Program-made: the position numbers and the translations under genes
Assembly (NCBI GenBank): GCA_021795965.1
Contig: JAJYOU010000005.1
Location: 32,394 to 96,393 of the forward strand
Reading direction: 5' to 3'
DNA from: Chloroflexota bacterium
Lineage (GTDB): Bacteria; Chloroflexota; Anaerolineae; Anaerolineales; Villigracilaceae
Length of the DNA stretch: 64,000 nt
Part shown: positions 8,343-16,968 of the stretch, piece after piece
Position numbering within the stretch: position 1 is the first letter of the stretch
Layout: every line of letters begins with the position of its first letter
The notes under the pieces: model-generated
The model's input: the letters and a program-made list of their open reading frames with translations, nothing else
Told to the model about the DNA's origin: nothing
Databases searched by the model: none

Positions 8343-10073
8343 TTAAAGCTTTTTCAGTTCTGCCTGTAAAGCTGGCCGGCGCGAATAAGTGCTTTTCAGA
8401 TCCTCCAGGTAAGCCAACCATTCGGTTTTCCTGTCCGATGCAAGATAGGCTTTTTTCATCTTTGCCAGCCAGCCTGTTGCGATAGCGTAATATTTGCTCT
8501 GGGTTTTGGCGATTAATCCCTCCGCCTGTTTCCGGCTGGCCTGAATGACCCAATCCGGACGAAAAGGTAAAACAGCATCTGTCACTTTTTCAATCAGGGA
8601 ATAATTCCATTCGCCGGCTTGATCAGTGATGACAATTGCCTCATCCCATGCCTCTTCAAAAAGATAGACGTCAACAAGAACATCTGTGTAGGGTAAAGCC
8701 TGCATAGTTTGCACGAGAAAACCTTTCAAGTTTTCCCATTTTTCCCCGGATAAATTCTTGAGCGAGGTGTACACTTCCAGTGAAGGCTGGCTCATAAACG
8801 CTGCCTGGTAGGCTTGAATGGCTGGTTCGATCTGCCCCTGAGCTTCTTCAATCGGACCTAACCAGACGCCCAGATCATGTTTGCTTCCGGATAAGCCCAA
8901 CCCTTTCTCTGCCAGGCGCAGCGCATCTGGCAGATGGCCGGCGTTTCGCAGGGCTTTGGCGACTACCAGGGCAGCATCGGCTTGAGTCAGGGTTTTCCAG
9001 GCAATTTCTATCGCTTTTTCAAACTCACCCAGCTCAATCTGCTTGAGAATGTAACACTGATACTCGCCGGTTTCCAGGCACAACTCAAGATATTCTTCCG
9101 TCCGATTTTGGCGTTCCAGAATATTCAGTTTCGCTTCGATCAGGATGGTTTCATCAAAACTATAATCTTCCAATTCGTCCAGCATTTCGCCAGACCAGCC
9201 ACGATTCAGAGCGGCCAGGATGCCATCCAGGTCATCAATCCCATAAGCGCTTAATTCTTGAATGACCGGTTCCAGCTCTTGATACAGTCTGCGGCGCTCA
9301 GTTTTGTTGAGGTTTGCGCTTAGAATGGTTTCAATGAGAGGCAGCGCCAATCCACTAAAAAAGCCACTCAACTCACCATCGGAATCGTCAAACTGATCAA
9401 AGCTCCCACTGACTTCCATAAGCAGCGTGGTCAGGATCACCAGCGCTCCCTGCGCATCACCAGCCTCCAGGAATTCGGACGCTGAGTCCCGCACCTCGCC
9501 CAATTGGTTGACCATCCCGCCCATCATCCAGTAGGCTTCTGACATGCGGTAACCGCGCAGGCTGTGCAGAATGCCTTGAATCTGTCTTTTATAGACTGAT
9601 TTTGATACTTCCGTTTTGCGTTTACTCCGTGATTGGACAGGTTTCGATCTGGCTGACGCTGCTGGAATGGCAGTTTGCAGCCAGGCATACAAATCCGGGT
9701 TTTTCGCCACCATCTGGACGATTAGACGCATCAGGGCATCTTTATCCATTTCGCCCAATAGCTCTTCGATGTTCTTTTGCTCGCTAAACGCATCCGGGTG
9801 ATGAATATAGGCGAGCACCAAAGCAATGATGTGCTTGCAGTATCCTCCCCGATCATACGGACAGGTGCAGAACGCCTCCTGAATACCACCTTCGTCCAAT
9901 TGAACGCTTATTTGATAAAACGGTGCACTGCTACCTTCACATTTACCGGTAAGGAGGTTTCCCTGCCGGGCGGTGTCAAAGACAGCATCCGACAGGAATA
10001 ATTCATGCCCGCGAGCAAAGCTTACGGGTAAAGACAAGGATTGAAGGATACTTTTGGTGATTTTCGTTCGCAT
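8343..10073 (-). CDS. SWIM zinc-finger protein
   Basis: A 576-aa protein with an N-terminal SWIM zinc finger: Cys69, Cys71, Cys79 and His81 in FCTCPYDRGGYCKHIIA, preceded by the usual small beta domain. The rest (about 100-576) is a mostly helical solenoid with TPR-like pairs, for example LCLETGEYQCYILKQIELG and IAWKTLTQADAALVVAKALR. SWIM domains bind DNA or proteins and often occur with Snf2 helicases, but no helicase gene is next to it. Similar SWIM-plus-helical-repeat proteins are widespread in Chloroflexota and Firmicutes with no assigned function. The ATG at 10073 is the natural start because the SWIM module begins close behind it. Confidence 0.85.
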   Translation of the reverse strand: MRTKITKSILQSLSLPVSFARGHELFLSDAVFDTARQGNLLTGKCEGSSAPFYQISVQLDEGGIQEAFCTCPYDRGGYCKHIIALVLAYIHHPDAFSEQKNIEELLGEMDKDALMRLIVQMVAKNPDLYAWLQTAIPAASARSKPVQSRSKRKTEVSKSVYKRQIQGILHSLRGYRMSEAYWMMGGMVNQLGEVRDSASEFLEAGDAQGALVILTTLLMEVSGSFDQFDDSDGELSGFFSGLALPLIETILSANLNKTERRRLYQELEPVIQELSAYGIDDLDGILAALNRGWSGEMLDELEDYSFDETILIEAKLNILERQNRTEEYLELCLETGEYQCYILKQIELGEFEKAIEIAWKTLTQADAALVVAKALRNAGHLPDALRLAEKGLGLSGSKHDLGVWLGPIEEAQGQIEPAIQAYQAAFMSQPSLEVYTSLKNLSGEKWENLKGFLVQTMQALPYTDVLVDVYLFEEAWDEAIVITDQAGEWNYSLIEKVTDAVLPFRPDWVIQASRKQAEGLIAKTQSKYYAIATGWLAKMKKAYLASDRKTEWLAYLEDLKSTYSRRPALQAELKKL

Positions 10074-10558
10074 AACAGGAATCCTGAAATCAATTTTACA
10101 CCTTCAATATGAGCTGAACTGATTAAAAATTAGGCATTCCTTAGGATCGTATCTTTGACAAAACTAACTCTCAGGCTGGCACGTTCCCCCGGTACTCGGA
10201 ACTATGGTTCACCTCGTACAACCAGTCTCATGAAATATCAGGATCAGATGCGGTAATTTTGGCGAGAAATTCGTTAGGAGAATATATCGTCTTTATATAA
10301 AGATTCGTGGCAAAAAGAGGATGCTTGCAATCGCTGGTTGATTTGTGGTTTATTAAAAGTACATCTTGTCTCTGTTTCCCAAATACTCGTGATTTTGGTC
10401 AATCCTGCAGACAAATTGCTTTTATCAACGTTGGTTGTTTCCCATTATCAAAAGAATTACCAAAACGTAGGCATGTATCGGGACAAGGCAATGCCTGCGA
10501 TTGCCGGGCAAAAAGGGAAAAATATTGATGTGGTTGCATTTCACCTGAAAAGGGGTGA
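10074..10558. other. non-coding stretch leading into an integrase remnant
   Basis: No convincing gene is seen here. Short frames between 10307 and 10592 lack family features, although residues such as AIAGQKGKNIDVVAFHLKRGD near 10480-10555 could be a frameshifted upstream part of the recombinase relic that follows. The promoter of the SWIM gene should lie in the first 150 bp. Confidence 0.5.
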
Positions 10559-10888
10559 CGCTATCGACCGGTGCCAATCCAGAAAGATCTGATCCACGAG
10601 TTAAACCGTTCCAAACATTTTTTATTTTTCCCGAGTGATTCCTGGAGGGCTGGTTTCCGGTGAACAGTGATGGAAGCGACCAAGCCATTTGGAATTGGAA
10701 TCAGCGGGGTGCATCGGCTGCGGGCAAATTATGCTCAAAATCGATATCTGGAATTTATTACCCAAGGAATCGATGATCGTGAAGCACGAAAACAGGTATC
10801 TCAGTTGCTGGGACATGCGCGTGCCCGGATTGACGTTACTTACAAGTATGTGCCGAAGGGATTTTCACCCTCGGAATGCCATCGATAG
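10559..10888 (+). pseudogene. tyrosine recombinase (phage-type integrase) C-terminal remnant
   Basis: One frame reads RYRPVPIQKDLIHEL, passes an in-frame TGA at 10661-10663, then continues with SGVHRLRANYAQNRY, REARKQVSQLLGHAR and DVTYKYV before a TAG. The H-x-L-R box, the LGH box and the following tyrosine (TYKYV) are the box II and nucleophile motifs of tyrosine recombinases. The N-terminal and core-binding domains and the first catalytic Arg region are missing or frame-shifted, so the gene is dead. It suggests past insertion of a mobile element next to the toxin-antitoxin pair. Attachment sites could not be recognised. Confidence 0.65.
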
Positions 10889-11064
10889 AAAGCTTATTAT
10901 TCCGTTAATAAATTTTCCATCATTTCAATTAATCTTGAATTTCATTTTGAATGGTTTTCCATAAAATTTCATTATCCAAACGGAAGTATTTGTGAACTAA
11001 ATGATTGAGTTGTCCTAGAATTATCCAGAAATTTGAAAAGTTCAATTGCAAAAACAAGAAATAA

Positions 11065-11100
11065 TGTTATCATTACATCACTTTTGATGTAATGATAACA
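11065..11100. promoter_or_regulatory. 36-bp palindromic operator of the vapBC pair
   Basis: A perfect 16-bp inverted repeat (TGTTATCATTACATCA at 11065-11080, complement at 11085-11100) has a CTTT spacer. It ends 11 bp before the antitoxin start. A possible promoter, TTGCAA (11046-11051), 16 bp, TATCAT (11068-11073), overlaps its left arm. This is where a ribbon-helix-helix antitoxin, with or without toxin, would bind for autoregulation. Confidence 0.75.
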
Positions 11101-11111
11101 AGGAGAATAAA

Positions 11112-11357
11112 GTGATTCGCACTCAAATTCAATTAACATCCGAACAAGCCAGGAGCTTGAAGAGAATAGCAGCAAGGGAGAAAAAATCCGTCTCTGAACT
11201 AATCCGATTAAGCGTTGACGCTTTGATCCATTCTAATGGAATCGATAACCGGAGCGATTTGCGCCAAAAGGCAATAGCTGTTGCTGGACAACTGAAAGGT
11301 CCAGAAAACATGGCTGCAAACCATGATGCCTATTTATCCGAGGCTTACGAGCAATGA
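11112..11357 (+). CDS. ribbon-helix-helix antitoxin (VapB-like)
   Basis: An 81-aa protein. Residues 1-45 (MIRTQIQLTSEQARSL and EKKSVSELIRLSVDAL) match the CopG/Arc-type ribbon-helix-helix fold: one N-terminal beta strand that contacts DNA, then two helices. The remaining tail (GQLKGPENMAANHDAYLSEAYEQ) is the likely toxin-neutralising segment. An AAGGAGA ribosome site lies just upstream. The stop overlaps the start of the PIN-domain gene by 4 bp (ATGA), the standard layout of type II toxin-antitoxin operons. The start codon is a GTG at 11112 directly behind the ribosome site. Confidence 0.88.
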   Translation: MIRTQIQLTSEQARSLKRIAAREKKSVSELIRLSVDALIHSNGIDNRSDLRQKAIAVAGQLKGPENMAANHDAYLSEAYEQ

Positions 11358-11758
11358 ACATTTTTGTTGACACTTCTGCTTTCCTTGCGATTCTCAACGA
11401 AAATGATCAGTATCATAGACCAGCTAAGCAAGCCTGGACTGAAATACTATCGCCTGACTCAGTGGTGTTCAGTAGCAATTACGTGATGCTTGAGACGGCG
11501 GCACTACTTCAACACAGATTTGGAATTGAAGCATTGCGCTTATTTGAAAGCAATATACAGCCAGTGATCGAATTAATTTGGATCGAGGAAAACATTCACA
11601 AAATTGGGATGGGTATTCTTATGGCGGCGAACCGTCGCGCTCTTTCATTGGTAGATTGCACGAGTTTTGAAATCATGCGGCAGGCCACGATCGAACACGT
11701 ATTTACCTTTGATCCTCATTTTTCCGAGCAAGGATTTATTGTTGTGCCAGCTTTATAA
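11354..11758 (+). CDS. vapC: PIN-domain toxin ribonuclease (VapC-like)
   Basis: A 134-aa protein of normal VapC length. The PIN acidic residues are visible: Asp6 in FVDTSAFLA, a Glu in the YVMLETAALL helix, and the Asp in SLVDCTSFEIMR, followed by a C-terminal TFDPHFSEQGF that carries the last acidic position (Asp) of the site. PIN toxins are Mg2+-dependent endoribonucleases that cut tRNA or rRNA when not bound by antitoxin. It overlaps its antitoxin by 4 bp and appears intact. The RNA target cannot be read from sequence. Confidence 0.92.
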   Translation: MNIFVDTSAFLAILNENDQYHRPAKQAWTEILSPDSVVFSSNYVMLETAALLQHRFGIEALRLFESNIQPVIELIWIEENIHKIGMGILMAANRRALSLVDCTSFEIMRQATIEHVFTFDPHFSEQGFIVVPAL

Positions 11759-12096
11759 AATCAAGGGATCCCTGCAATGCTATTCCCTTTTTAGTTGGCT
11801 CTTAATACCAGTCTGGCCATAATATAAATCGGTATTCGATTGCGATTATTTTGCGAAGGCGATGTTAGGATGGACGGTGGCAGAAGCTGTAGAGGTGGAC
11901 ATTTGGGTTAAATCATAACAAAAGGATGAATAGTCCTATTATTTAGAGGCGGTTTACAAGTTTATCCAAGTAAATAGAGCATCGACCTAAAATATTGCTC
12001 GAGTATAGAAGTCATCAAGGTATAATATGTGTACTAATTGCCTCGGATTCCTTCGCTACCAATCATTTGATCTCTAACAGCAGTTGAGTATAGACT
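11759..12096. other. spacer with an mvaD 5' fragment and the regulator's upstream region
   Basis: Apart from the mvaD-like relic at 11846-11902 no gene is visible. A TATAAT at 12021-12026 could be the -10 box of the following regulator, but no well-spaced -35 box was found. Confidence 0.5.
11846..11902 (-). pseudogene. relic of the 5' end of an mvaD-type gene
   Basis: On the minus strand an ATG opens an 18-codon frame, MSTSTASATVHPNIAFAK, closed by TAA. It matches the start of the intact decarboxylase at 7850 (MTTATAQAHPNIAFIK): the HPNIAF-K core is identical, and the DNA shares GAAGGCGAT and GGATG blocks. Homology stops at the TAA. The simplest reading is a truncated duplicate or a leftover of an earlier mvaD copy. 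The match is short, so chance is not fully excluded. Confidence 0.55.
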
Positions 12097-14805
12097 GTGC
12101 CTGTTTCTCTGCTCTCCACAAAATTATATATTCCACACCCACGAGAAAATGGCGTGATGCGCCCGCGCCTGACGGATAAGCTCCGTTCCGGCGTGAACCG
12201 ACCGGGGACCTTTGTATTACTATCCGGCCCGGCAGGGTTTGGTAAAAGCACTCTGCTGGGCGAATTTGTGGCACAGCTCCAGCGCCCGGTGGCGTGGGTG
12301 TCCCTGGACGAAGGGGATAACGATCCGGTTCGATTTTGGTACTACTTGATCACGGCCTGTCAATCAATACAACATGGGGTATGTGAATCTGCGTTAGCGC
12401 TGCTCAAATCGCCTCAGCCGCTACCCGATGATGCAGTTCCATCCATTCTGATCAACGACTTCAACGGACTTGAGAGCGACCTGGTGTTGATTCTGGATGA
12501 CTACCATGTCATCCAGAATGATGCAATCCAAATGGCTCTCTCCTTCCTGCTCGATCACCTCCCTGATAAATTACATATCGTGCTGTCGACGCGCATCGAT
12601 CCACCCTGGCCTCTCGCTCGCTTTCGGGCCTGTAACCAATTGATCGAAGTACGCACCCAGGACCTGCGCTTCACCAATGATGAAGCGGCATCATTCTTCA
12701 ATCGAATGATGGCGCTGGATCTGTCAACAGAAAACGTGGCGGCTCTGGAAGAGCGCACGGAGGGCTGGGTCGCTGGGTTGCAATTGGCCGCCCTCTCCAT
12801 GAATGGGCACAGCGATATCCCTGGTTTCGTTAAAGCCTTTACCGGCAGTCACGTCTACATTGCGGAATATCTGATCGAAGAAGTGCTCCAGCATCAGCCA
12901 GAAGGTATACAAGCGTTCTTGCTGCAAACGTCCATCCTGGAGCGCCTGAATGCCGGGTTGTGTGAGGCTGTCACTGATTGTGAGAATGGGCAGTCCGTGC
13001 TTATGGCTCTACACCGGGCGAACTTGTTCCTGGTTTCCCTGGATGAAGACGGCCAATGGTTTCGATATCATCACCTGTTTTCCGATTTGCTGACATACCG
13101 GTTGAAGCAGACTCTATCGGTAGGTGCCATCCAGAAACTGCACTGCCGAGCCAGTGTATGGCTGACGGAAAACAATTTGCTCGACGATGCCATCCAACAT
13201 GCCTTGGTGGGAAAGGATTACGATAGAGCCATATCATTGATGGAGCGGGTTGCACGAACAATGATGTTTACCGGCAGGGTAAATGATCTCAAAAATTGGC
13301 TGGAAGCATTACCGCAGGAATCTTTTGATACCCACCTGTTCCTGAAGATTTATCGGACATGGATCGATCTCCTGCAGGGAAAAATGGATCTTTCCGAACC
13401 AGCCCTGTTAAAAATGGAAACCATGTTGCGCTCTCTACCCCCGTCGCCCGAGAACGATACCCTGCTCAAGGAAATGATTGTGCTCTTATCCCATTGGGTT
13501 GCCCTGGCGGGGAACACATCCAGAGCGATCCACTTATCTCAGGAAGCGCTTGACTTTTTACCGGAAGGAGACCTTGCATCCCGCGCCCGCGTTTTTTCTG
13601 CGCTGGCCATCGCCTATGGATCGGAGGGCGATGTTGAAAAAGCCGATGCGGCTTTCCGCGAATGTCTTCGCCTAGCGCTAGTCTCTGCCAATTACACCCT
13701 GGCTGCTCATACTATGATGAGGGGGGGAATTTGGTTGGGTTATTATGGAAAGCTCCATGAAGCTGTCCGGTTATACCAGTCGATCATCGATATGGGCGTT
13801 CAGGCGGGACAAAAGATATTCTATCCGGCCGGTCAAGGGTTGATTGGCTTGGCGAGCATCTACCTGGAATGGAACGAACTTGAGTCCGCCGAAAAGGCAT
13901 TGCAACAAGGGATTGCCCTATGCAGTCAGGCTGGATTGGATGAAGTTTTTACCGGTTGGATCCTCAAGTCAAGGCTGCGCCAAGCAAAAGGAGATCTAGA
14001 GGGTGCCCTGCAAGAACTCCAGGCATTGGAAAGGGCTTTCCCAAGATCGGATACTTTTACACTGACGATCCGCCAGATTCAGATCCGCCTGGCGATGGGA
14101 GATACTGATCGCGCTTCCCGTTTGGCATTGCCTATGGAGGATGTACTTACCAGGGAAGCGGAACACGCCATGACAAGACTACCAGTTGTGGTGGTAGAAA
14201 TTATCGAAGTGATTCTCATCCGGGTTTACCTGGCGCAGGGGGAGATCGAGAAGGCTCTGGATTTATTGGAAAAGCTTCAGGCCACAGCCTGTCCGAGTGG
14301 ACGGTTCGGACACCTGATCGAATTGCATTTACTTAGGGCGTTGGCTTTACAGAAGCAGAATCGCGGGGAGACGCCTGCGAAGTCCATTGAAAGTCTTGGG
14401 CAGTCTCTGGCCTTAGCTGAACCCGAGGGTTATGCATTACTGTTTGCGGAAGCAGGCCCGGATATCGTACCCTTGTTGAAGGGGGTTTTGAATGACCCAA
14501 CTGCACCTGACCGGGTGAATAAATATGCGCGTAAGCTGTTAAATATTGTTTCAAGTGAACGTAAAACAGCAACACCTCCAATTGAAGGCTCCAGACCTGT
14601 AGACGAGATGATCCAACCACTAACTGATCGTGAGTTGGATGTACTCCGTCTGATCGCCAATGGATTAAAATATAAAGAAATCGCTGGAAGGCTCTTCATT
14701 TCAACGAATACAGTAAGGACATATGTCAAGGGGATTTACGGAAAGCTCAACGTCAATAATCGATCAAAAGCGATTGCCCTGGCTCACCAGTACAAATTGA
14801 TCTAA
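12097..14805 (+). CDS. MalT-type LuxR-family STAND transcriptional regulator
   Basis: A 902-aa protein starting at a GTG (MPVSLLSTKLYIP). It has an ATPase domain with Walker A GPAGFGKST (44-52) and Walker B LVLILDDYH (about 130-138). A winged/arm region to about 350 and a long TPR-like sensor (about 360-800) follow. The C-terminal LuxR helix-turn-helix is LTDRELDVLRLIANGLKYKE and IAGRLFISTNTVRTYVK (about 840-900). Such proteins bind ATP and a ligand in the TPR part, oligomerise and activate promoters. The oxidoreductase-DoxX genes start 127 bp downstream on the same strand behind a palindrome at 14836-14853, so they are the likely target. The ligand is unknown. Confidence 0.92.
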   Translation: MPVSLLSTKLYIPHPRENGVMRPRLTDKLRSGVNRPGTFVLLSGPAGFGKSTLLGEFVAQLQRPVAWVSLDEGDNDPVRFWYYLITACQSIQHGVCESALALLKSPQPLPDDAVPSILINDFNGLESDLVLILDDYHVIQNDAIQMALSFLLDHLPDKLHIVLSTRIDPPWPLARFRACNQLIEVRTQDLRFTNDEAASFFNRMMALDLSTENVAALEERTEGWVAGLQLAALSMNGHSDIPGFVKAFTGSHVYIAEYLIEEVLQHQPEGIQAFLLQTSILERLNAGLCEAVTDCENGQSVLMALHRANLFLVSLDEDGQWFRYHHLFSDLLTYRLKQTLSVGAIQKLHCRASVWLTENNLLDDAIQHALVGKDYDRAISLMERVARTMMFTGRVNDLKNWLEALPQESFDTHLFLKIYRTWIDLLQGKMDLSEPALLKMETMLRSLPPSPENDTLLKEMIVLLSHWVALAGNTSRAIHLSQEALDFLPEGDLASRARVFSALAIAYGSEGDVEKADAAFRECLRLALVSANYTLAAHTMMRGGIWLGYYGKLHEAVRLYQSIIDMGVQAGQKIFYPAGQGLIGLASIYLEWNELESAEKALQQGIALCSQAGLDEVFTGWILKSRLRQAKGDLEGALQELQALERAFPRSDTFTLTIRQIQIRLAMGDTDRASRLALPMEDVLTREAEHAMTRLPVVVVEIIEVILIRVYLAQGEIEKALDLLEKLQATACPSGRFGHLIELHLLRALALQKQNRGETPAKSIESLGQSLALAEPEGYALLFAEAGPDIVPLLKGVLNDPTAPDRVNKYARKLLNIVSSERKTATPPIEGSRPVDEMIQPLTDRELDVLRLIANGLKYKEIAGRLFISTNTVRTYVKGIYGKLNVNNRSKAIALAHQYKLI

Positions 14806-14835
14806 ATCCAAATATCACATCTTTTTCCGGCCCAA

Positions 14836-14853
14836 ATCACATATTCATGTGAT
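14836..14853. promoter_or_regulatory. palindromic operator candidate upstream of the MDR-DoxX genes
   Basis: A perfect 7-bp inverted repeat, ATCACAT and ATGTGAT, flanks an ATTC spacer. It lies 80 bp before the oxidoreductase start and 31 bp after the regulator stop. Extra half-site copies (ATCACAT at 14814-14820, GATGTGAG at 14851-14858) lie around it. It is a plausible binding site for the upstream MalT-type regulator. Confidence 0.45.
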
Positions 14854-14932
14854 GTGAGCCGTTTTCGATTCTCGTATCATGGGAGGATGACAACCAAAAA
14901 AACAAACCTAGACTAATAACAAGGAGAAAACC

Positions 14933-15940
14933 ATGAAGTACAAAAGCGTAATCGTGACCAGAAAGGGCTCCCCTGAAGTTCTCAAGATAGTCGAGAATGA
15001 TCTGCGTGATCCAATGGCGGAGGAGGCGCAGATCAAAATCCTCGCCACGTGCGTAGGCCACACTGACGTAGGATATCGTAAAGGCAAATTATCTTTTGCA
15101 CCCAAGATCCCGTTTGTACCAGGGTATGAAATCCTGGGGGTCGTGGATGCGGTTGGCGAAGGTGTCACCAATGTCGTTGTAGGCGACCGGGTGGCAGCAT
15201 TGATTGGCCATGGAGGCTATGCCGAATTCATATATCTTGGTAAAGAACATCTCGTTCGCGTTCCTGGAAATCTTGATCCTGCTGAAGCAGTAACACTGAT
15301 CCTGAACTATGTTTCAGCTTATCAAATGCTTCATCGGACCGTACAGGTCAAGGCTGGGGATAAGGTGCTCATTATTGGCGCAAGCGGTGGCGTTGGTACC
15401 GCATTGTTACAACTCGGTAAACTGGCCAACCTCAATATGTATGGAACAGGCTCTCCCAGCAAACACAATATGCTAACCGAACTGGGAGCTACACCCATTG
15501 ATTACCACGCTCAAGATCTCGTGGATGTGATACATCATGCAGAACCAAACGGTTTCGATTTCGTATTTGACGGCGTAGGCGGCGAATATGGCAAATTTGG
15601 ATTGGAAGTGCTGAAAAAGGGTGGCAAGTTAGTGGAATACACTCCAGCACCTAGTGGGGCTGGTGCCATTGCGTTATTAGGCTGGCTGATAATAGTAAAT
15701 TTATTGATGTTACCCAATAGAAAGTCGATTCGGGGGTATGGAATATCCGCATTGTATAAAAGGAACAAACGCCCGTTTATGGAAGACTTACTCGTACTTT
15801 TCAATCTGCTCGAAGAAGGCAAAATAAAACCGATCATTACAAAAAAGTTTCCCGTCCTGGAAGCGGCCAAAGCCAATGAACTTCTGGAAAGTGGACAGGT
15901 AATCGGCAACATAGTCTTACTGGCACCGGAACTGTTGTGA
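14933..15940 (+). CDS. medium-chain dehydrogenase/reductase, quinone-oxidoreductase type
   Basis: A 335-aa NAD(P)H-dependent MDR enzyme. The N-terminal GroES-like domain has PFVPGYEILGVVDAVGEGV and GDRVAAL. The Rossmann part carries VLIIGASGGVGTALLQLGKL (about 145-164), whose GASGGVG favours NADPH. The cysteines that bind structural zinc in alcohol dehydrogenases are absent, so it belongs to the zinc-free quinone/enone reductase side. A hydrophobic insert near 245-265 (AIALLGWLIIVNLLMLP) is unusual and could touch the membrane. An AAGGAG ribosome site precedes the ATG. It sits between a MalT-type regulator and a DoxX-like gene. The substrate is probably a reactive carbonyl or quinone, by family inference. 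Confidence 0.85.
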   Translation: MKYKSVIVTRKGSPEVLKIVENDLRDPMAEEAQIKILATCVGHTDVGYRKGKLSFAPKIPFVPGYEILGVVDAVGEGVTNVVVGDRVAALIGHGGYAEFIYLGKEHLVRVPGNLDPAEAVTLILNYVSAYQMLHRTVQVKAGDKVLIIGASGGVGTALLQLGKLANLNMYGTGSPSKHNMLTELGATPIDYHAQDLVDVIHHAEPNGFDFVFDGVGGEYGKFGLEVLKKGGKLVEYTPAPSGAGAIALLGWLIIVNLLMLPNRKSIRGYGISALYKRNKRPFMEDLLVLFNLLEEGKIKPIITKKFPVLEAAKANELLESGQVIGNIVLLAPELL

Positions 15941-16055
15941 GATCACCCTTTCCATTCAACGTGTGGGACATATGGCATTGCCTTGTATGTTCTTGGTAGG
16001 GTTGCGCGAAATCGCGCAAAACGAAACAATCTGATACTTTCTAAAGGAGAAAACA

Positions 16056-16718
16056 ATGAATATTATTCGATCCATCAACCCAAAAGTCACTTCTCAGATT
16101 TCTGAAGCACCGATTGGGCGGTTCTTGTTTGACGATACACGAATGGCATGGTTCTGGCTGCTTATTCGTCTCTCGGTAGGTGTGGGGTGGCTTGCAGCTG
16201 GAGTGAGCAAACTGACCGGCTTCGCCTTTGGCTTGAGGCCGAATGGGCCTTCATGGTGGTTCATGGCGAATAATGGTGAAGCTCTCAAGACTTTTGCCAA
16301 TATGGCGATCGCACATGGAGGCGCAAAGCCTGTTCCTGATTTTCCGGATTGGTTTGTCGGGGCTCCAGGTTGGTATGCTTCGTTCTTACAATCCATCGTG
16401 ATACCGCACGCCGCATTGTTTTCCTACGTGGTCCCCTTCGGCGAGATGTTGGTTGGCCTGGGATTGATCTTCGGGTGTTTCACCGGTATTGCGGCTTTCT
16501 TCGGATTGTTGCTGAACATCAACTTCATGCTGTCAGGAGTAATGGATCCTAACCTGGTCACGGGAATGGAGACCCTGTTTTTGATAATGGCGTGGCGTAT
16601 CGCAGGCTACTATGGCATTGATCGATGGCTGCTGCCGCTGCTGGGTACGCCCTGGACGGGGTCCTTGGCCCGCAAGAAGGCAACCAAAGGTCTCAAGCCC
16701 TCGCATATCGTTCCTTAA
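16056..16718 (+). CDS. DoxX-family membrane protein
   Basis: A 220-aa protein with four membrane helices: WLLIRLSVGVGWLAAGVSKL, a segment near SIVIPHAALFSYVVPFGEM, LGLIFGCFTGIAAFFGLLLN, and ETLFLIMAWRIAGYYGI. The GW-AAG-SKLTG and VPFGEMLVGLGL-G blocks are typical of the DoxX/DoxD group, some of which are subunits of thiosulfate:quinone oxidoreductase or oxidative-stress complexes. A strong AAAGGAG ribosome site lies just upstream. Its position behind an NADPH-type oxidoreductase suggests a membrane redox partner, but that is inference. Confidence 0.85.
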   Translation: MNIIRSINPKVTSQISEAPIGRFLFDDTRMAWFWLLIRLSVGVGWLAAGVSKLTGFAFGLRPNGPSWWFMANNGEALKTFANMAIAHGGAKPVPDFPDWFVGAPGWYASFLQSIVIPHAALFSYVVPFGEMLVGLGLIFGCFTGIAAFFGLLLNINFMLSGVMDPNLVTGMETLFLIMAWRIAGYYGIDRWLLPLLGTPWTGSLARKKATKGLKPSHIVP

Positions 16719-16749
16719 GGAAACCGGTTCAGGAAAATCACAGTGTACA

Positions 16750-16968
16750 ATGAACAAAACCTTCTATTATGAAATCAGGGTTGAAGGTCAATTATCCGGG
16801 CGTTGGTCCGATTGGTTCGAAGGGCTGGCGATTCACGTTGAGACGGATGGAGTAACCATCTTGGACGGATTTTTACCCGACCAGGCGGCACTTATTGGCG
16901 TTCTCACCCGGATCCAGGCATTCAATTTGGTGTTGATTTCGGTTTCGCGCTCCTCCTCCGAGAGATAG
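16750..16968 (+). CDS. small conserved-type protein of unknown function (72 aa)
   Basis: Starting at the ATG at 16750 (MNKTFYYEIRVEGQL) this 72-aa frame has a coherent amphipathic pattern, SGRWSDWFEGLAIHVE then TILDGFLPDQAALIGVLTRI. I recognise it as the general type of 65-75-aa Chloroflexota proteins with W-x-x-WF-G and DQAAL-G-L blocks, often placed beside enzymes and possibly acting as small accessory or regulatory subunits. No function can be given. It lies 31 bp after the DoxX-like gene and probably ends this operon. The reading frame is open further upstream, but the methionine after the DoxX stop is the sensible start. Confidence 0.72.
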   Translation: MNKTFYYEIRVEGQLSGRWSDWFEGLAIHVETDGVTILDGFLPDQAALIGVLTRIQAFNLVLISVSRSSSER

